In this document: piece after piece, positions 1 through 8,554 of the stretch
Position numbering within the stretch: the first letter of the stretch is position 1
Layout of the letters: each line of letters begins with the position of its first letter
DNA from: Lithodes maja
Taxonomy: Eukaryota; Arthropoda; Malacostraca; Decapoda; Lithodidae
DNA: 64,000 nucleotides
Assembly: GCA_037953745.1 (NCBI GenBank)
Contig: JBAKBP010012339.1
Location: forward strand, 1-64,000
Direction of reading: 5' to 3'
Notes under the pieces: model-generated
Databases searched by the model: none
Told to the model about the DNA's origin: nothing
What the model saw: the letters and a program-made list of their open reading frames with translations, nothing else
Position numbers and translations under genes: made by a program

Positions 1-1
1 C

Positions 2-662
2 TGCCAGTGGTTTTTAGATCAAAATGCTAATAATAATGACTTCTCTAGAATGATATTGTTTACTGGTGAGGCAAGTTTTACAAGGACAGGGATATTTAAC
101 AGCCACAATATGCATTTTTGGGATGAGGAGAACCCGCATATTACATGGCACAGAGAACACCACCACCGCTTCTCAATAAATATATGTTGCGGCATAATTG
201 GGGATTGTCTCGTAGGTCCACATGTCCTTCCGGGTCGCCTGATTGGCCCACTTTATCATAATTTCCTAGAATCTGATTTGCCAACATTACTGGATGATGT
301 ACCTTTAATAACACGTAGAAGGATGTGGTACATGCATGACGGTGCACCTGCGCACTTCAGCATAGTTGTACGGGAATATCTTGACAACCGTTTTCATGGT
401 AGGTGGATAGGAAATGGCGGTCCTATTGCCTGGCCAGCACGGTCACCTGACCCCATAGATTTTTTTTCTCTGGGGCCATATCAAATCCATTGTATATGAA
501 ACCCCTGTAAACAGTGAGGATGAGTTACTCCCGCGGATTCAGGCTGCATGCAATCAAGTACGTACTATGCCACTGATATTTGAGCGAGTAAGTCAGTCTA
601 TGAATCGCCAATGTCGTTTATGCTTAGATGTTGGAGGTAGGCACATGGAACAGCTATTGTAA
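2..662 (+). pseudogene. IS630-Tc1-mariner-like transposase relic (C-terminal part)
   Basis: The reading frame is open from base 2 (no start inside the window) to about 470. It resumes one frame over after a T-run near 459-466 and ends at TAA 660-662. The protein resembles mariner/Tc1-type DDE transposases: an FTxEASFTRxG block, MHDGAPAHFS with the second catalytic Asp, a WPARSPD block and, after the frameshift, LWGHIKSIVYETPV and a CRxCLDVGGRHMEQLL-like end. The first catalytic position reads FTGE (Gly codon 65-67), where the family normally has Asp. With the missing residue and the frameshift the copy is dead. Superfamily is fairly sure, family is not. Confidence 0.75.
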
Positions 663-920
663 TGGGCTTGTAACGTATTGTACAGTATCAGTGTACATTA
701 TCCATAATTTCATTGCCATTATAAATACAATGTATAAATCCGATATGTTTTTTTCAGTGAGAAACACTGATATGATTCGTTAGTCACATTCCATTTTAAT
801 TTACATTTAGCCTCGGTTGATGGGAATTTTCTTTTCCTAATAAAACATTGTAATTACTATGTACAGTACAATACATATAATGATATATAATACATATAAT
901 GATAATAACAGTAATGATAT
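663..920. other. AT-rich spacer, nothing recognised
   Basis: AT-rich sequence between the transposase relic and the 5' junction of the LINE. It may contain the transposon's 3' end, but I cannot define a TIR because the other end lies outside the window. Confidence 0.5.
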
Positions 921-1458
921 TCTGTGTCGATTGTGGGCGACTCTGTGTCGATTGTGGGCGACTTCTGTGTCGATTGTGGGCGACTCCATGGTAAGACATT
1001 TAGTTAGGGCTACCCGCACTAAACTTAGGAAGGTTGTGTGTCTGCCTGGCCATGGAGTTGGGAGGGTTTTAGAGAAGATGGACCACATCTTGGAAGATAG
1101 TGGAGATAACCCCATTATCTGTCTCAGTACCGGGAGTAACGATGTTGGTAAGGGTAGAAGTGAGGAACTGCTGCAGCAGTATCGGGATGTGTTAGATAAA
1201 GTTAGGATGAAGGGAGGGATCCCTGTAGTACATTGTATCCTACCCAGAAGAGGAGTTCCCAAGGAATGGACATCCAGGGCGATTGGTGTCAATTGCCGTT
1301 TGGAGAAATATTGCAAAGAAAAAGCAATACCATTCATTGATAACTGGGATAGTTTCTATGGGAGAGATGGGATGTACGCAAGGGATGGGGTTCATCTTTC
1401 ACGGTTAGGGGTTTCTACATTAGCTAGTTCTTTAGATAGGGTGGTTGTGGGGTTTTGA
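859..1458 (+). CDS. CR1-like LINE ORF1, SGNH/GDSL esterase domain (truncated N-terminus)
   Basis: A 199-codon open frame of which about the last 165 residues are real LINE protein. SGNH hydrolase blocks are visible: GDS (Ser43), GSND (Asn94) and DGVHL (Asp176, His179). Esterase domains of this type occur in ORF1 proteins of CR1-group LINEs, where they are thought to help the RNP act in retrotransposition. Residues 1-40 come from AT-rich flank and the three 21-bp junction units, so the ATG at 859 is unlikely to be the native start. The stop codon (TGA 1456-1458) overlaps the ORF2 frame, which suggests coupled translation. Confidence 0.8.
   Translation: MYSTIHIMIYNTYNDNNSNDILCRLWATLCRLWATSVSIVGDSMVRHLVRATRTKLRKVVCLPGHGVGRVLEKMDHILEDSGDNPIICLSTGSNDVGKGRSEELLQQYRDVLDKVRMKGGIPVVHCILPRRGVPKEWTSRAIGVNCRLEKYCKEKAIPFIDNWDSFYGRDGMYARDGVHLSRLGVSTLASSLDRVVVGF
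921..984 (+). repeat. Three tandem 21-bp units at the LINE 5' junction
   Basis: Units at 921-941, 942-962 and 964-984 (one extra T at 963) are identical and read TCTGTGTCGATTGTGGGCGAC. The third runs straight into LINE ORF1, where it encodes the residues leading to the SGNH GDS motif. The repeat is therefore made of LINE sequence duplicated at the truncation point. Confidence 0.9.
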
Positions 1459-4400
1459 ACAGAAATATTGAGAGTGTAAATGAGAGGTTTAATGGAACAA
1501 TTTTAGCGTCAGGCGAAAGCGATAAGGATATTCAGTCTCATGCTAAAAATGATGACTATAATGCAAATGATAATAGTGATGGTGCAACGGAAGATGGAAA
1601 TGTCGTTAGAAATAAAGGTAAATTAGGTATAAAGAAAAGAAGTAAATTGAGAGTATATTACACAAACTGTAGGAGTCTATGTAACAAAATGAACGAACTT
1701 AGAGCCCTTGTTAGCAAAGAAAATATAGACATAATAGCGCTAACTGAAACGTGGATTAATACAGAAACCAGGCATTTTTTAGCAGAATTTGATATACCAG
1801 GATATAGTTTGTTTAAATATGACCGAACAAGTAAGAGGGGTGGCGGTATAGCAGTGTTTGTCAGGAGTACATTAAAAAGCTGTATTAAATCAGGTATTAG
1901 ACTAAATAACGATAATGAAAGTGTTTGGGTAGAGGTTAACGAAGGTAGTGAGACCATAGTTATTGGAGTTATGTATAGACCGCCAAATATGAGTAGAAAT
2001 GACGGAACGTCATTATGGGAGGAAATTAAAATGGCATCAAGGTTTAGCAATGTGTGCATTATGGGGGATTTTAATTTTCCGAATATAGATTGGCAGCATC
2101 AAATAGGAGACTCTGATTCTGAGGAGTTTATAGAGGTAGTACAAGATAGTTTTTTATTTCAATTCATAGATACGCCGACTAGAGGTAATAATATTCTCGA
2201 TTTAGTTTTCAGTAACAATGAACATATGGTAAATAATGTAGAGATAGGGGACCACCTAGGAAATAGTGACCACAATTCTGTGTATTTTAATATACAATGG
2301 AAAGGTAATACCAGAGAGAATACAACATTAATACCTGACTTTAGAAAAGCCAATTATGGTGGGTTAAGAAGAGCCCTATTAGCCGACCCTATGGTCAAAA
2401 AATTAAGTCGATCCAGGTGTCCAAATGAGTGTGCCCCTTCTCAGGCACCTGTCATCTTAAGTCAGGAAGAGACGTCAACCTTGGTAGATACATACGATAA
2501 TTTGATCAAGTCAGTATTCAATGCACAAAATAAATACATCCCCAAAAGAAAATTTAGATCAACACAGAACCAACCCAAATGGATGAATAATAGACTATTA
2601 GATCTTCTAGGACAAAAGAGAGGAATATATAGAAAGATTAGGAAAGGCGAAATTCACCTACTTGCTTACTATCAGAATCTATCAAGACAGGTAAAAAAGG
2701 ATATTAGGAAAGAAAAAAGAAATTATGAAATCAAGGTTGCCAATGACTCAAAAAATAATCCTAAAGCTTTTTACCAACTATATAAATCCAAGGTTAGAGA
2801 TGTAATTGGTCCCCTTAAAACTTCGATAGGAGAAATGACAGAAAATGATTTAGAAATGTGCAGTACATTAAATAGTCAATTTCTTTCCGTTTTCACTAAT
2901 GAAAATTTGGCACAGTTTCCAGAAGTCCGTAAGGTATATAGCGATAGTATAGAAAATAGGTTAAGTACGGTTACTATAAGTAGAAATGATGTGCTTAAGG
3001 AAATTGACAGACTGAAACCTCATAAATCGCCTGGTCCTGATGAGGTATATGCTAGAGTATTAAAAGAATGTAGGGATGAGTTAAGTTACCCATTAACATT
3101 TTTATTTAACAAGTCATTGGAGACAGGTATAGTTCCAGAAGCTTGGAAGCTTGCAAACGTAGTTCCGATCTTCAAAAAAGGTGACAAATCAATAGCATCC
3201 AATTACCGTCCCATTAGTCTTACATCAATCATAGGAAAGCTACTAGAGTCAATTATTGCTAGTAAAATTAGAAACCACTTAGATACATTTAATTTAATAA
3301 ATTCTTCTCAGCATGGATTCACTCAGGGACGTTCTTGCCTTACTAATTTGCTTAGTTTTTTCTCAGAGGTATATGAAGCAGTAGATAATGACAAGTCATA
3401 TGATATAATATATTTAGATTTCAGTAAAGCTTTCGACAGAGTCCCCCATGAGAGATTGATGAGAAAGGTTGAGGCGCATGGAATAGATGGGGCGTTGTTG
3501 GGATGGATTAGGTCATGGCTAATTGGTAGGAAGCAGAGAGTCAGCATAAATGGTACGAAGTCAGAATGGGGAGCAGTCAAAAGTGGTGTCCCCCAGGGAT
3601 CTGTATTAGGTCCTCTGTTGTTTGTTATATACATAAATGACCTAGATTTAGGTATAACTAGTAGGATAAGTAAATTTGCAGACGATACCAAAATGGGGAG
3701 AACAATTGATTCAGATAGAGATATAGAGCGCCTCCAAAGGGATCTAGATACCTTACACGAATGGTCAGTAAATTGGCAGATGAAGTTTAACATTGACAAA
3801 TGCAAGGTATTAAAGATAGGGAAGATGCATACAAATGTTAAATATAAACTAGCTAATGTGGAATTAGAAAACTCGAATTGTGAGAAAGATCTAGGTGTGT
3901 TTGTTAGCAATGATTTGAAGCCTAGACAACAGTGTATAAGCGTTCGAAACAAGGCAAACAGGATTCTCGGGTTCATCTCTAGGAGTGTGAGTAACAGAAC
4001 TGCTGATGTTATCTTAAAACTTTACTTGTCATTAGTGAGACCCCATATGGATTATGCCGTTCAATTTTGGTGTCCTTATTACAGAATGGACATAGATTCA
4101 TTGGAGAGAGTACAACGTAGAATGACAAAAATGATCCATAATATTAGAAATCTTCCGTATAAAGAAAGGTTGAAGAAATTAGGCTTACATTCGTTAGAGA
4201 GACGCAGAGTTAGAGGGGATATGATAGAGGTGTTCAAGTGGGTTAGTGGGATTAACAAAGGGAACATGACAAATGTACTAAAGCTCAGTGATAGCGAAAG
4301 AACTCGTACCAATGGTTTCAAATTAGATAAATTTCGTTTCAGAAAAGATATAGGCAAATATTGGTTTGGTAACAGAGTTGTAGATGGGTGGAATGGACTA

Positions 4401-4484
4401 CCAGGTGCTATAGTGGGATTAAAAACGATAGGGAGCTTTAAGATAAAATTGGATAAGCATATGGACGAGAAGGGTTGGGTGTGA
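1455..4484 (+). CDS. CR1-like LINE ORF2: AP endonuclease + reverse transcriptase
   Basis: Uninterrupted 1,009-codon frame. Residues 65-280 are an exonuclease-endonuclease-phosphatase fold: TNCRSLxNK, TETW (Glu98), GDFNFP (Asp205) and SDHN (Asp272, His273). Residues 540-800 are a reverse transcriptase: PIFKKGD...NYRPISL, GFTQGRSC, YLDFSKAFD (Asp655), GVPQGSVLGPLLF and FADD (Asp743-744). The C-terminus has the LYLSLVRPxMDYAVQ and LERVQRRMTK blocks common in CR1/jockey-type LINEs. The frame opens at a TTG (1455) overlapping the ORF1 stop by four bases; the first in-frame ATG is only near 1688, so reinitiation at or near the overlap is likely. No catalytic residue is missing. It nicks target DNA and primes cDNA synthesis there. 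Confidence 0.9.
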   Translation: MNRNIESVNERFNGTILASGESDKDIQSHAKNDDYNANDNSDGATEDGNVVRNKGKLGIKKRSKLRVYYTNCRSLCNKMNELRALVSKENIDIIALTETWINTETRHFLAEFDIPGYSLFKYDRTSKRGGGIAVFVRSTLKSCIKSGIRLNNDNESVWVEVNEGSETIVIGVMYRPPNMSRNDGTSLWEEIKMASRFSNVCIMGDFNFPNIDWQHQIGDSDSEEFIEVVQDSFLFQFIDTPTRGNNILDLVFSNNEHMVNNVEIGDHLGNSDHNSVYFNIQWKGNTRENTTLIPDFRKANYGGLRRALLADPMVKKLSRSRCPNECAPSQAPVILSQEETSTLVDTYDNLIKSVFNAQNKYIPKRKFRSTQNQPKWMNNRLLDLLGQKRGIYRKIRKGEIHLLAYYQNLSRQVKKDIRKEKRNYEIKVANDSKNNPKAFYQLYKSKVRDVIGPLKTSIGEMTENDLEMCSTLNSQFLSVFTNENLAQFPEVRKVYSDSIENRLSTVTISRNDVLKEIDRLKPHKSPGPDEVYARVLKECRDELSYPLTFLFNKSLETGIVPEAWKLANVVPIFKKGDKSIASNYRPISLTSIIGKLLESIIASKIRNHLDTFNLINSSQHGFTQGRSCLTNLLSFFSEVYEAVDNDKSYDIIYLDFSKAFDRVPHERLMRKVEAHGIDGALLGWIRSWLIGRKQRVSINGTKSEWGAVKSGVPQGSVLGPLLFVIYINDLDLGITSRISKFADDTKMGRTIDSDRDIERLQRDLDTLHEWSVNWQMKFNIDKCKVLKIGKMHTNVKYKLANVELENSNCEKDLGVFVSNDLKPRQQCISVRNKANRILGFISRSVSNRTADVILKLYLSLVRPHMDYAVQFWCPYYRMDIDSLERVQRRMTKMIHNIRNLPYKERLKKLGLHSLERRRVRGDMIEVFKWVSGINKGNMTNVLKLSDSERTRTNGFKLDKFRFRKDIGKYWFGNRVVDGWNGLPGAIVGLKTIGSFKIKLDKHMDEKGWV

Positions 4485-4699
4485 AGGGGGATCAGCAGGG
4501 TTGGGCCAATCAGCGCTCTGCAGACCCCCGTAATCCTGCGTTAATCTCTAACCGTTTTGGTAAGATGATCCTCAGGGTATTAGAGTGTTGAGCCTATAAT
4601 TGGGCTTTGTAATTGGGGTTGTGTGGGACAGGGATCTGCCTTGCTTGGGCCAATCGGCTTTCTGCAGACTCCCATTTTCTTATGTTCTTATGTTCTTAT
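4485..4699 (+). other. LINE copy 1 3' UTR and octamer tail
   Basis: From the ORF2 stop to the TTCTTATG-type repeats. The block from about 4544 is repeated at 6354-6513 and, reverse-complemented, at 26305-26460, which fixes the family's 3' end. Confidence 0.85.
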
Positions 4700-4815
4700 A
4701 ATATGCTTAGCACACTTGTGGGTATTCTTTAATGTAAGTGACCCAGTAGACCGCAGGACTAAAGTGTGAATATCCAGGTAGACTGCAAGCTTAAGCGGCA
4801 CCCATATAGGCTATA
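4700..4815. other. Short unassigned spacer
   Basis: Between the LINE tail and the poly(T) of the next retroposon. No coding or RNA signal seen. Confidence 0.5.
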
Positions 4816-5080
4816 TTTTTTTTTTTTTTTTTTTTTCTATATTCCAACTACTCCCTCTCGGGCATAGGCTGAGAGCCTGTACATTCGACCGCTCAACACG
4901 GTGAAGCCCGTGAGGTCTTGTTCCAGTCTGGGGAGTGAGACATGTGAAGCATCCATCATGGCACGAAGCAGCTCCATCTCTGAAGCTGCTGGTTGCTTCG
5001 CTCAAGCGCTTCACCGTCTCACCCTCCAGACTCAGACCCTCACTCTCAGAACGCCACCTATTGAGCAGTGAACTCACTAG
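4816..5080 (-). mobile_element. Poly(A)-tailed retroposed sequence, unclassified
   Basis: A run of about 22 T at 4816-4838 is the poly(A) tail of an insert read on the minus strand. About 240 bp of GC-richer sequence follows, up to about 5080. The minus strand is open for 88 codons (5077-4811) but resembles no protein I recognise. It could be the 3' end of a LINE, a SINE body or a processed transcript. Confidence 0.5.
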
Positions 5081-5149
5081 GCATTGTCCCCCTGTAACAT
5101 ATTTTGAATATGGGAATATTCATACAGTGTTATTTAATCAGGGAACAAT

Positions 5150-5314
5150 GAGGGTATTTTTTTTGGCATTTCGGTGGGCTTTGTGGTAATGCACTGATAC
5201 TAGGTACAGCACAAATTCAATCCCAATAATATCTTCCCATTGACATACCGGGATTTGAACCCGGGTCCATTGGATTACCAATCCAGTGGCATGACCACTC
5301 CACCACACCTCCCC
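5150..5314 (-). mobile_element. tRNA-derived SINE
   Basis: Reading the minus strand from 5314, a tRNA-like head contains an A-box region (TGGTGGAGTGGTCATGCC), an anticodon-arm-like segment with a 7-base loop reading GGT at the anticodon position, and a good B box (GGTTCAAATCC). A body of about 90 bp and an A-rich end (about 5157-5165) follow. The 3' acceptor strand does not pair with the 5' GGGAGGT, so this is not a functional tRNA gene. Confidence 0.75.
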
Positions 5315-5364
5315 TAATATATGTACACATACATGCAAATACATATACATGCATACATACTTAA

Positions 5365-5365
<1 letters not shown>

Positions 5366-5450
<85 letters not shown>
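5366..5450. repeat. (CA)n followed by (TA)n microsatellite
   Basis: About 15 CA units (5366-5398), then about 27 TA units to 5450. This gives spurious open frames on both strands. Confidence 0.95.
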
Positions 5451-5456
<6 letters not shown>

Positions 5457-5461
5457 TTATC

Positions 5462-5640
5462 ATGTCTAGCCCCATTAGTTTTCAGATTCTTGGGACTTTC
5501 GGCCCATTCGTTTGGCGACTTTAAAACCTTTTGCCCCATTTCTTTGTCAATATTAAGACCTTTCGTGTCATTCATGTGGATTATTTTTCCTGACGATTCT
5601 CTCGCCTGTTTTTTTTAGGAGGAACCAGCTTTTGACCGGT
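5462..5640 (-). repeat. Dispersed repeat related to the inverted-repeat element at 6922-8100
   Basis: Its reverse complement matches 7005-7175 with many substitutions. Shared landmarks are GGTTCCTC, the ACACGAAAGGTCTTAATAT-like block and the AATGGGGC / GGGTTAAACATG-like blocks. It is a diverged second copy of the same family in opposite orientation. Confidence 0.65.
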
Positions 5641-6130
5641 AATGACAATAATAAAATAATAATAATAATGATATTAAATATATTCATATAAACTGTTATC
5701 GTACCAAAGTATCAAATTATAGGACAACGTGACGCAAAAAACAAAAAATATGATAAAGAAAAACACATACAAGATACACAAATAAATAATAATAATTGTG
5801 ACGCCAGCCTAGAACGTCAACTTCCCGCTGCGTTTAACATGTGATTTATTTTCGACCCCCGAATTGCTCGAAAATTGTGACATCTTACGTAAAATTGCAA
5901 CGCTTTCCGCAAACTTACGACATGTGGACGTAAAATTTCGTCGATTGTGTATTATGACTCATGCCTATGGATATTTAACACCGCTTTTATTTGTCAACTC
6001 GTATTTTTGAATCTGTTGTCATTCAATTGCTCAACTATTTCTAAGCTATAAAAGCGTACCTATTGTCGTCAAAGCAGCATAATAATCTTCGTTTTTAATT
6101 GTTGTTTGTGTTCTTGTCTACACAAATAAA
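5641..6130. other. AT-rich spacer, nothing recognised
   Basis: Contains a short (AAT)n-like stretch (about 5650-5670) and no open frame or RNA signal that I can support. Confidence 0.5.
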
Positions 6131-6225
6131 TTCCTTGATGGTGTAATGATTAGAGTGTTTAAAATTTGTATGTGGTAACCCAGGTTCGAATCCCGGTAGG
6201 ATCACATGCTTTCATTAATTTTGTT
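6130..6225 (+). mobile_element. tRNA-like SINE head (degenerate), unit 1
   Basis: A-box-like GGTGTAATGATTAGAGT, then a B box GGTTCGAATCCC at 6183-6194, with only about four acceptor-stem pairs. The segment after the head (CACATG...ATTAATT) is shared with the unit at 6681-6753, so both belong to one SINE family and neither is a working tRNA gene. Confidence 0.6.
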
Positions 6226-6353
6226 GGGAGGTGTTTGGTGTGTGGAGTGAAGTAAATTAATTAGAATATAAACACCCATGTACACAAAAACCCTTAATAA
6301 TTAATGTAAACTTATCCAATTAACCAAGTGCAGATTGCGTGTATTTACTTATA

Positions 6354-6513
6354 TATCTCTGACCATTTTGGTGGGGTCAGTACTCAAGGTATTAGTGAGT
6401 TGGGCCTATAATTGGGCCTTGTAATGGGGGTTGGGTGTGACAGGGATCTGCCTTGTATGGGCCGATCGGCTTTTTGCAGACTCCCATTTTCTTTTGTTCT
6501 TATGTTCTTATAA
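6354..6513 (+). mobile_element. 5'-truncated CR1-like LINE, 3' end only
   Basis: About 160 bp matching the last 155 bp of LINE copy 1 (from about 4544), including the CAGGGATCTGCCTTG block, the GCAGACTCCCATTTTCTT block and the TTCTTATG tail. Several substitutions show it is older than copy 1. Confidence 0.88.
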
Positions 6514-6540
6514 TACGGGTGGGTCCAATAAATATAAGGG

Positions 6541-6668
6541 GTACTCCGTGGTGTATTGTTTCGCGTGCTTGTCACAGCCAAGAGGATCAGGGTTCGATTG
6601 TACCTAGGGAAGAGACATTTGGGCAAGTCTCCTTACACCTTGTACTACTGTTTCACCTAACAGTATAA
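6541..6668 (+). mobile_element. tRNA-like SINE, decapod-type body (degenerate), unit 2
   Basis: A-box-like GTGGTGTATTGTTTCGCG, then B box GGTTCGATTGT (6591-6601). The body contains AAGAGACATTTGGGCAAG, CTCCTTACACCTTG and a TTCACCTAACAGT-like segment. From memory, a body with these blocks (CACCTAGCAGTAAATAGGT in good copies) is abundant in decapod crustaceans. That resemblance is my main hint at the host lineage. Confidence 0.6.
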
Positions 6669-6680
6669 TTAGAAACCTGT

Positions 6681-6770
6681 CTTGATAGCCTAATGCTTAG
6701 TGGGCGGAATGTCGGTGTGAGTATCCTTGGTTCGAGTCCTTGGAGTACCACATGTATTAATTACTGTCAT
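6681..6770 (+). mobile_element. tRNA-like SINE head (degenerate), unit 3
   Basis: A-box-like TAGCCTAATGCTTAGTGGG and B box GGTTCGAGTCC (about 6729-6739), then ACCACATGTATTAATT, shared with unit 1. The anticodon arm and acceptor stem are not preserved. Confidence 0.55.
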
Positions 6771-6921
6771 TGATTTCACTAGTTAGGTTTATTTGTAAAT
6801 TAATTGGTGGGTTGGTGAGAACAAATATGAATAAACTGACCAAACCCATGGAGTGTACTGAACAAGCTCTATCCCCTTGGTGTTCTGTATCACCCAGACA
6901 TTAAGGGGAGGTATTTAGTTT

Positions 6922-7175
6922 GTTCCCTATACCTCCATCAAGCTTAAAATTACACCCCCTTGAGTCCCTTTCAAGATAAATTTGTACATTTTTCGGTAGA
7001 AAAATTTCCCGGCCAAAGGCCGGTTCCTCTTAAATTACAGGCTCGCTATCGCTCGCCAGGATAAAATCGACACCTGAATGGCACGAAAGGTCTTAATATG
7101 GGGTGAAAGTTCTTGAAATCGCTAAACTAATGGGGCGAACGTTTTATAATATCAAAAACAATAGGGTTAAACATG
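6922..7175 (-). repeat. Left arm of a long inverted repeat (foldback/MITE family)
   Basis: Bases 6922-7075 are an imperfect reverse complement of about 7948-8096. Landmarks are CCTCCATCAAGCTT, the CCTTTCAAGATA block, CCCGGCCAAAG and ACAGGCTCGCTATCGCT. Bases 7005-7175 also match the reverse complement of 5462-5640. Confidence 0.75.
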
Positions 7176-7892
7176 AGGGAGAAAGGGGTCAAGAAAAAAA
7201 TCCCTCAAGTCGAAATCCCCCCTTAATGAGGAACTGCGATGTAAATCAATGTGGCTCAGAAATATGCCAGGGTAAATGTAATGCTTAATTCATTTTTCTT
7301 ATATTCATGTCATGCCATTAGTAAATTTAGATTACTTTTCGTCAGACATAACCAAACTTACATGATACTTATCAGCACAACATTCACATACACACACACA
7401 CCCACAGCAAAGCAATGCACAAAAAGCGTAGCAATGTTTCACGGTGTTTTGGCCTAGAGTAATTGGGTTGGTGGATTTTCAGTCGCTTTGTCTCTGGACC
7501 ACTTTGCACCATCACCACTTTGCACCATCACCACTTTGTATAGCTCAGTCACTTCAGTCAAAACCATAAACCACTTTAAGGAAGCAATTTGGTTGAGCCC
7601 GAGAACTTTTAGTCTTCTACTGTACTTCTCACCTCTCAGCTTGTTCTTCCTCTGTCCAATTCTTCTTCTTTCCTATTTTACTTGAGCCATCTAGTCTGTG
7701 GATAGTAGCGAAGGGACTGGGGTTCTCGCATAGAGGCTCCAGTCCTGACGTTATTCTTGACTTACAGTGTCCTGGCTTAATAATCCAATAGGGTTGATAG
7801 CCTCTGAAGTCCTATTTTAACTAACTATTTTAACTAAGGGGATAGTGGCTATTTTGTTTATCTATTTATTGAGTTATTCATATACTTTTTAC
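7176..7892. other. Sequence between the inverted-repeat arms
   Basis: No credible coding region. It contains 2.5 copies of a 17-bp CCACTTTGCACCATCAC repeat (about 7499-7540). It could be the inside of one foldback element or unique DNA between two oppositely oriented copies. Confidence 0.5.
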
Positions 7893-8100
7893 TTCCTCGC
7901 TAGGCCTCCATCAAGCTTATATAAAAAAAAAAAAAAAATCTTTACGTGTCGATTTTGTCCTGGCTAGCGATAGCGAGCCTGTAATTTTAAAATAAATCGG
8001 GCTTTGGCCGGGACATTTGTCTACCAAAGTGTGTACAAATGTATCTTGAAAGGGGGTCCAGAGGGTGTTTTTCTAATTTTGATAGAGGTCTAGCAAGGAA
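7893..8100 (+). mobile_element. MITE-like element of about 208 bp with TIRs
   Basis: The ends are inverted copies of each other: TTCCTCGCTAGGCCTCCAT at 7893 and, read from the other end at 8100, TTCCTTGCTAGACCTCTAT, with similarity for about 25 bp. The inside holds an A15 run (about 7923-7938) and the GGCTAGCGATAGCGAGCC palindromic block. No coding capacity. A 2-bp AC flanks both sides, too short to be a firm TSD. Confidence 0.65.
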
Positions 8101-8362
8101 ACTCAAAAATATATAATTAAACAAATCTATAGACCAAAAACCAAGCACTACCCCGTTAAAGGTCCACAGTTTCGAATTGGGGTAACTTTATTTTATGCTC
8201 ACGATTGTATTGGGGGTGTTGTTTTTGTTAGGCGAAGTGACGGCGAGGCGAAGAGACCTGCTCCGGTTAGGTGGAGCAGATTACGGCAGAAGCTCATCTC
8301 ATTGATTGATGTTGTTGTTTAAGGGTTATAGCTATGTAGGGTAACATGACTTATCCCCCCCC

Positions 8363-8430
<68 letters not shown>

Positions 8431-8550
8431 ATAAGTGTTTATTTCTTTAAATGGATTATATTAGAAGTTTTTATTCAGTTGGCGTCCAACAATTGACAGG
8501 CTTTGAGCTATCTCACTGAACTCATTTCACTACCACAAATCCTTCTTTAG
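8101..8550. other. Spacer with C-run and (CT)n microsatellite
   Basis: Poly(C) at about 8355-8365 and (CT)n at 8366-8426. The rest is unassigned flank of the Gypsy insertion; its last four bases, CTGC (8551-8554), are the target-site duplication. Confidence 0.7.
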
Positions 8551-8554
8551 CTGC

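Larger units (their letters stand above)
921..4699 (+). mobile_element. CR1-like LINE, copy 1 (5'-truncated)
   Basis: Non-LTR retrotransposon with an esterase-type ORF1 overlapping an endonuclease-RT ORF2, a 3' UTR of about 190 bp, and a terminal (TTCTTATG)-type octamer tail at 4678-4699 instead of poly(A). Simple octamer 3' tails are typical of the CR1 group. The 5' end is truncated inside ORF1 just upstream of the GDS block. ORF2 is intact, so this copy is recent. The same 3' UTR and tail recur in the short copy at 6354-6513 and the minus-strand copy at 26305-29863. Confidence 0.88.

Noticed and set aside
5240..5314. tRNA gene (Thr-like, anticodon position GGT) on the minus strand.
   Set aside because: The acceptor stem does not pair and a SINE body with an A-rich end follows directly, so it is a SINE head.
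5138..5618. Frames of 145 and 89 codons with Tyr-Ile or Thr-His runs.
   Set aside because: Translation of the (CA)n/(TA)n microsatellite and adjoining SINE.
6130..6205. tRNA gene on the plus strand with a good B box.
   Set aside because: The anticodon arm is not formed and the acceptor stem has about four pairs. The downstream sequence is shared with another SINE unit.
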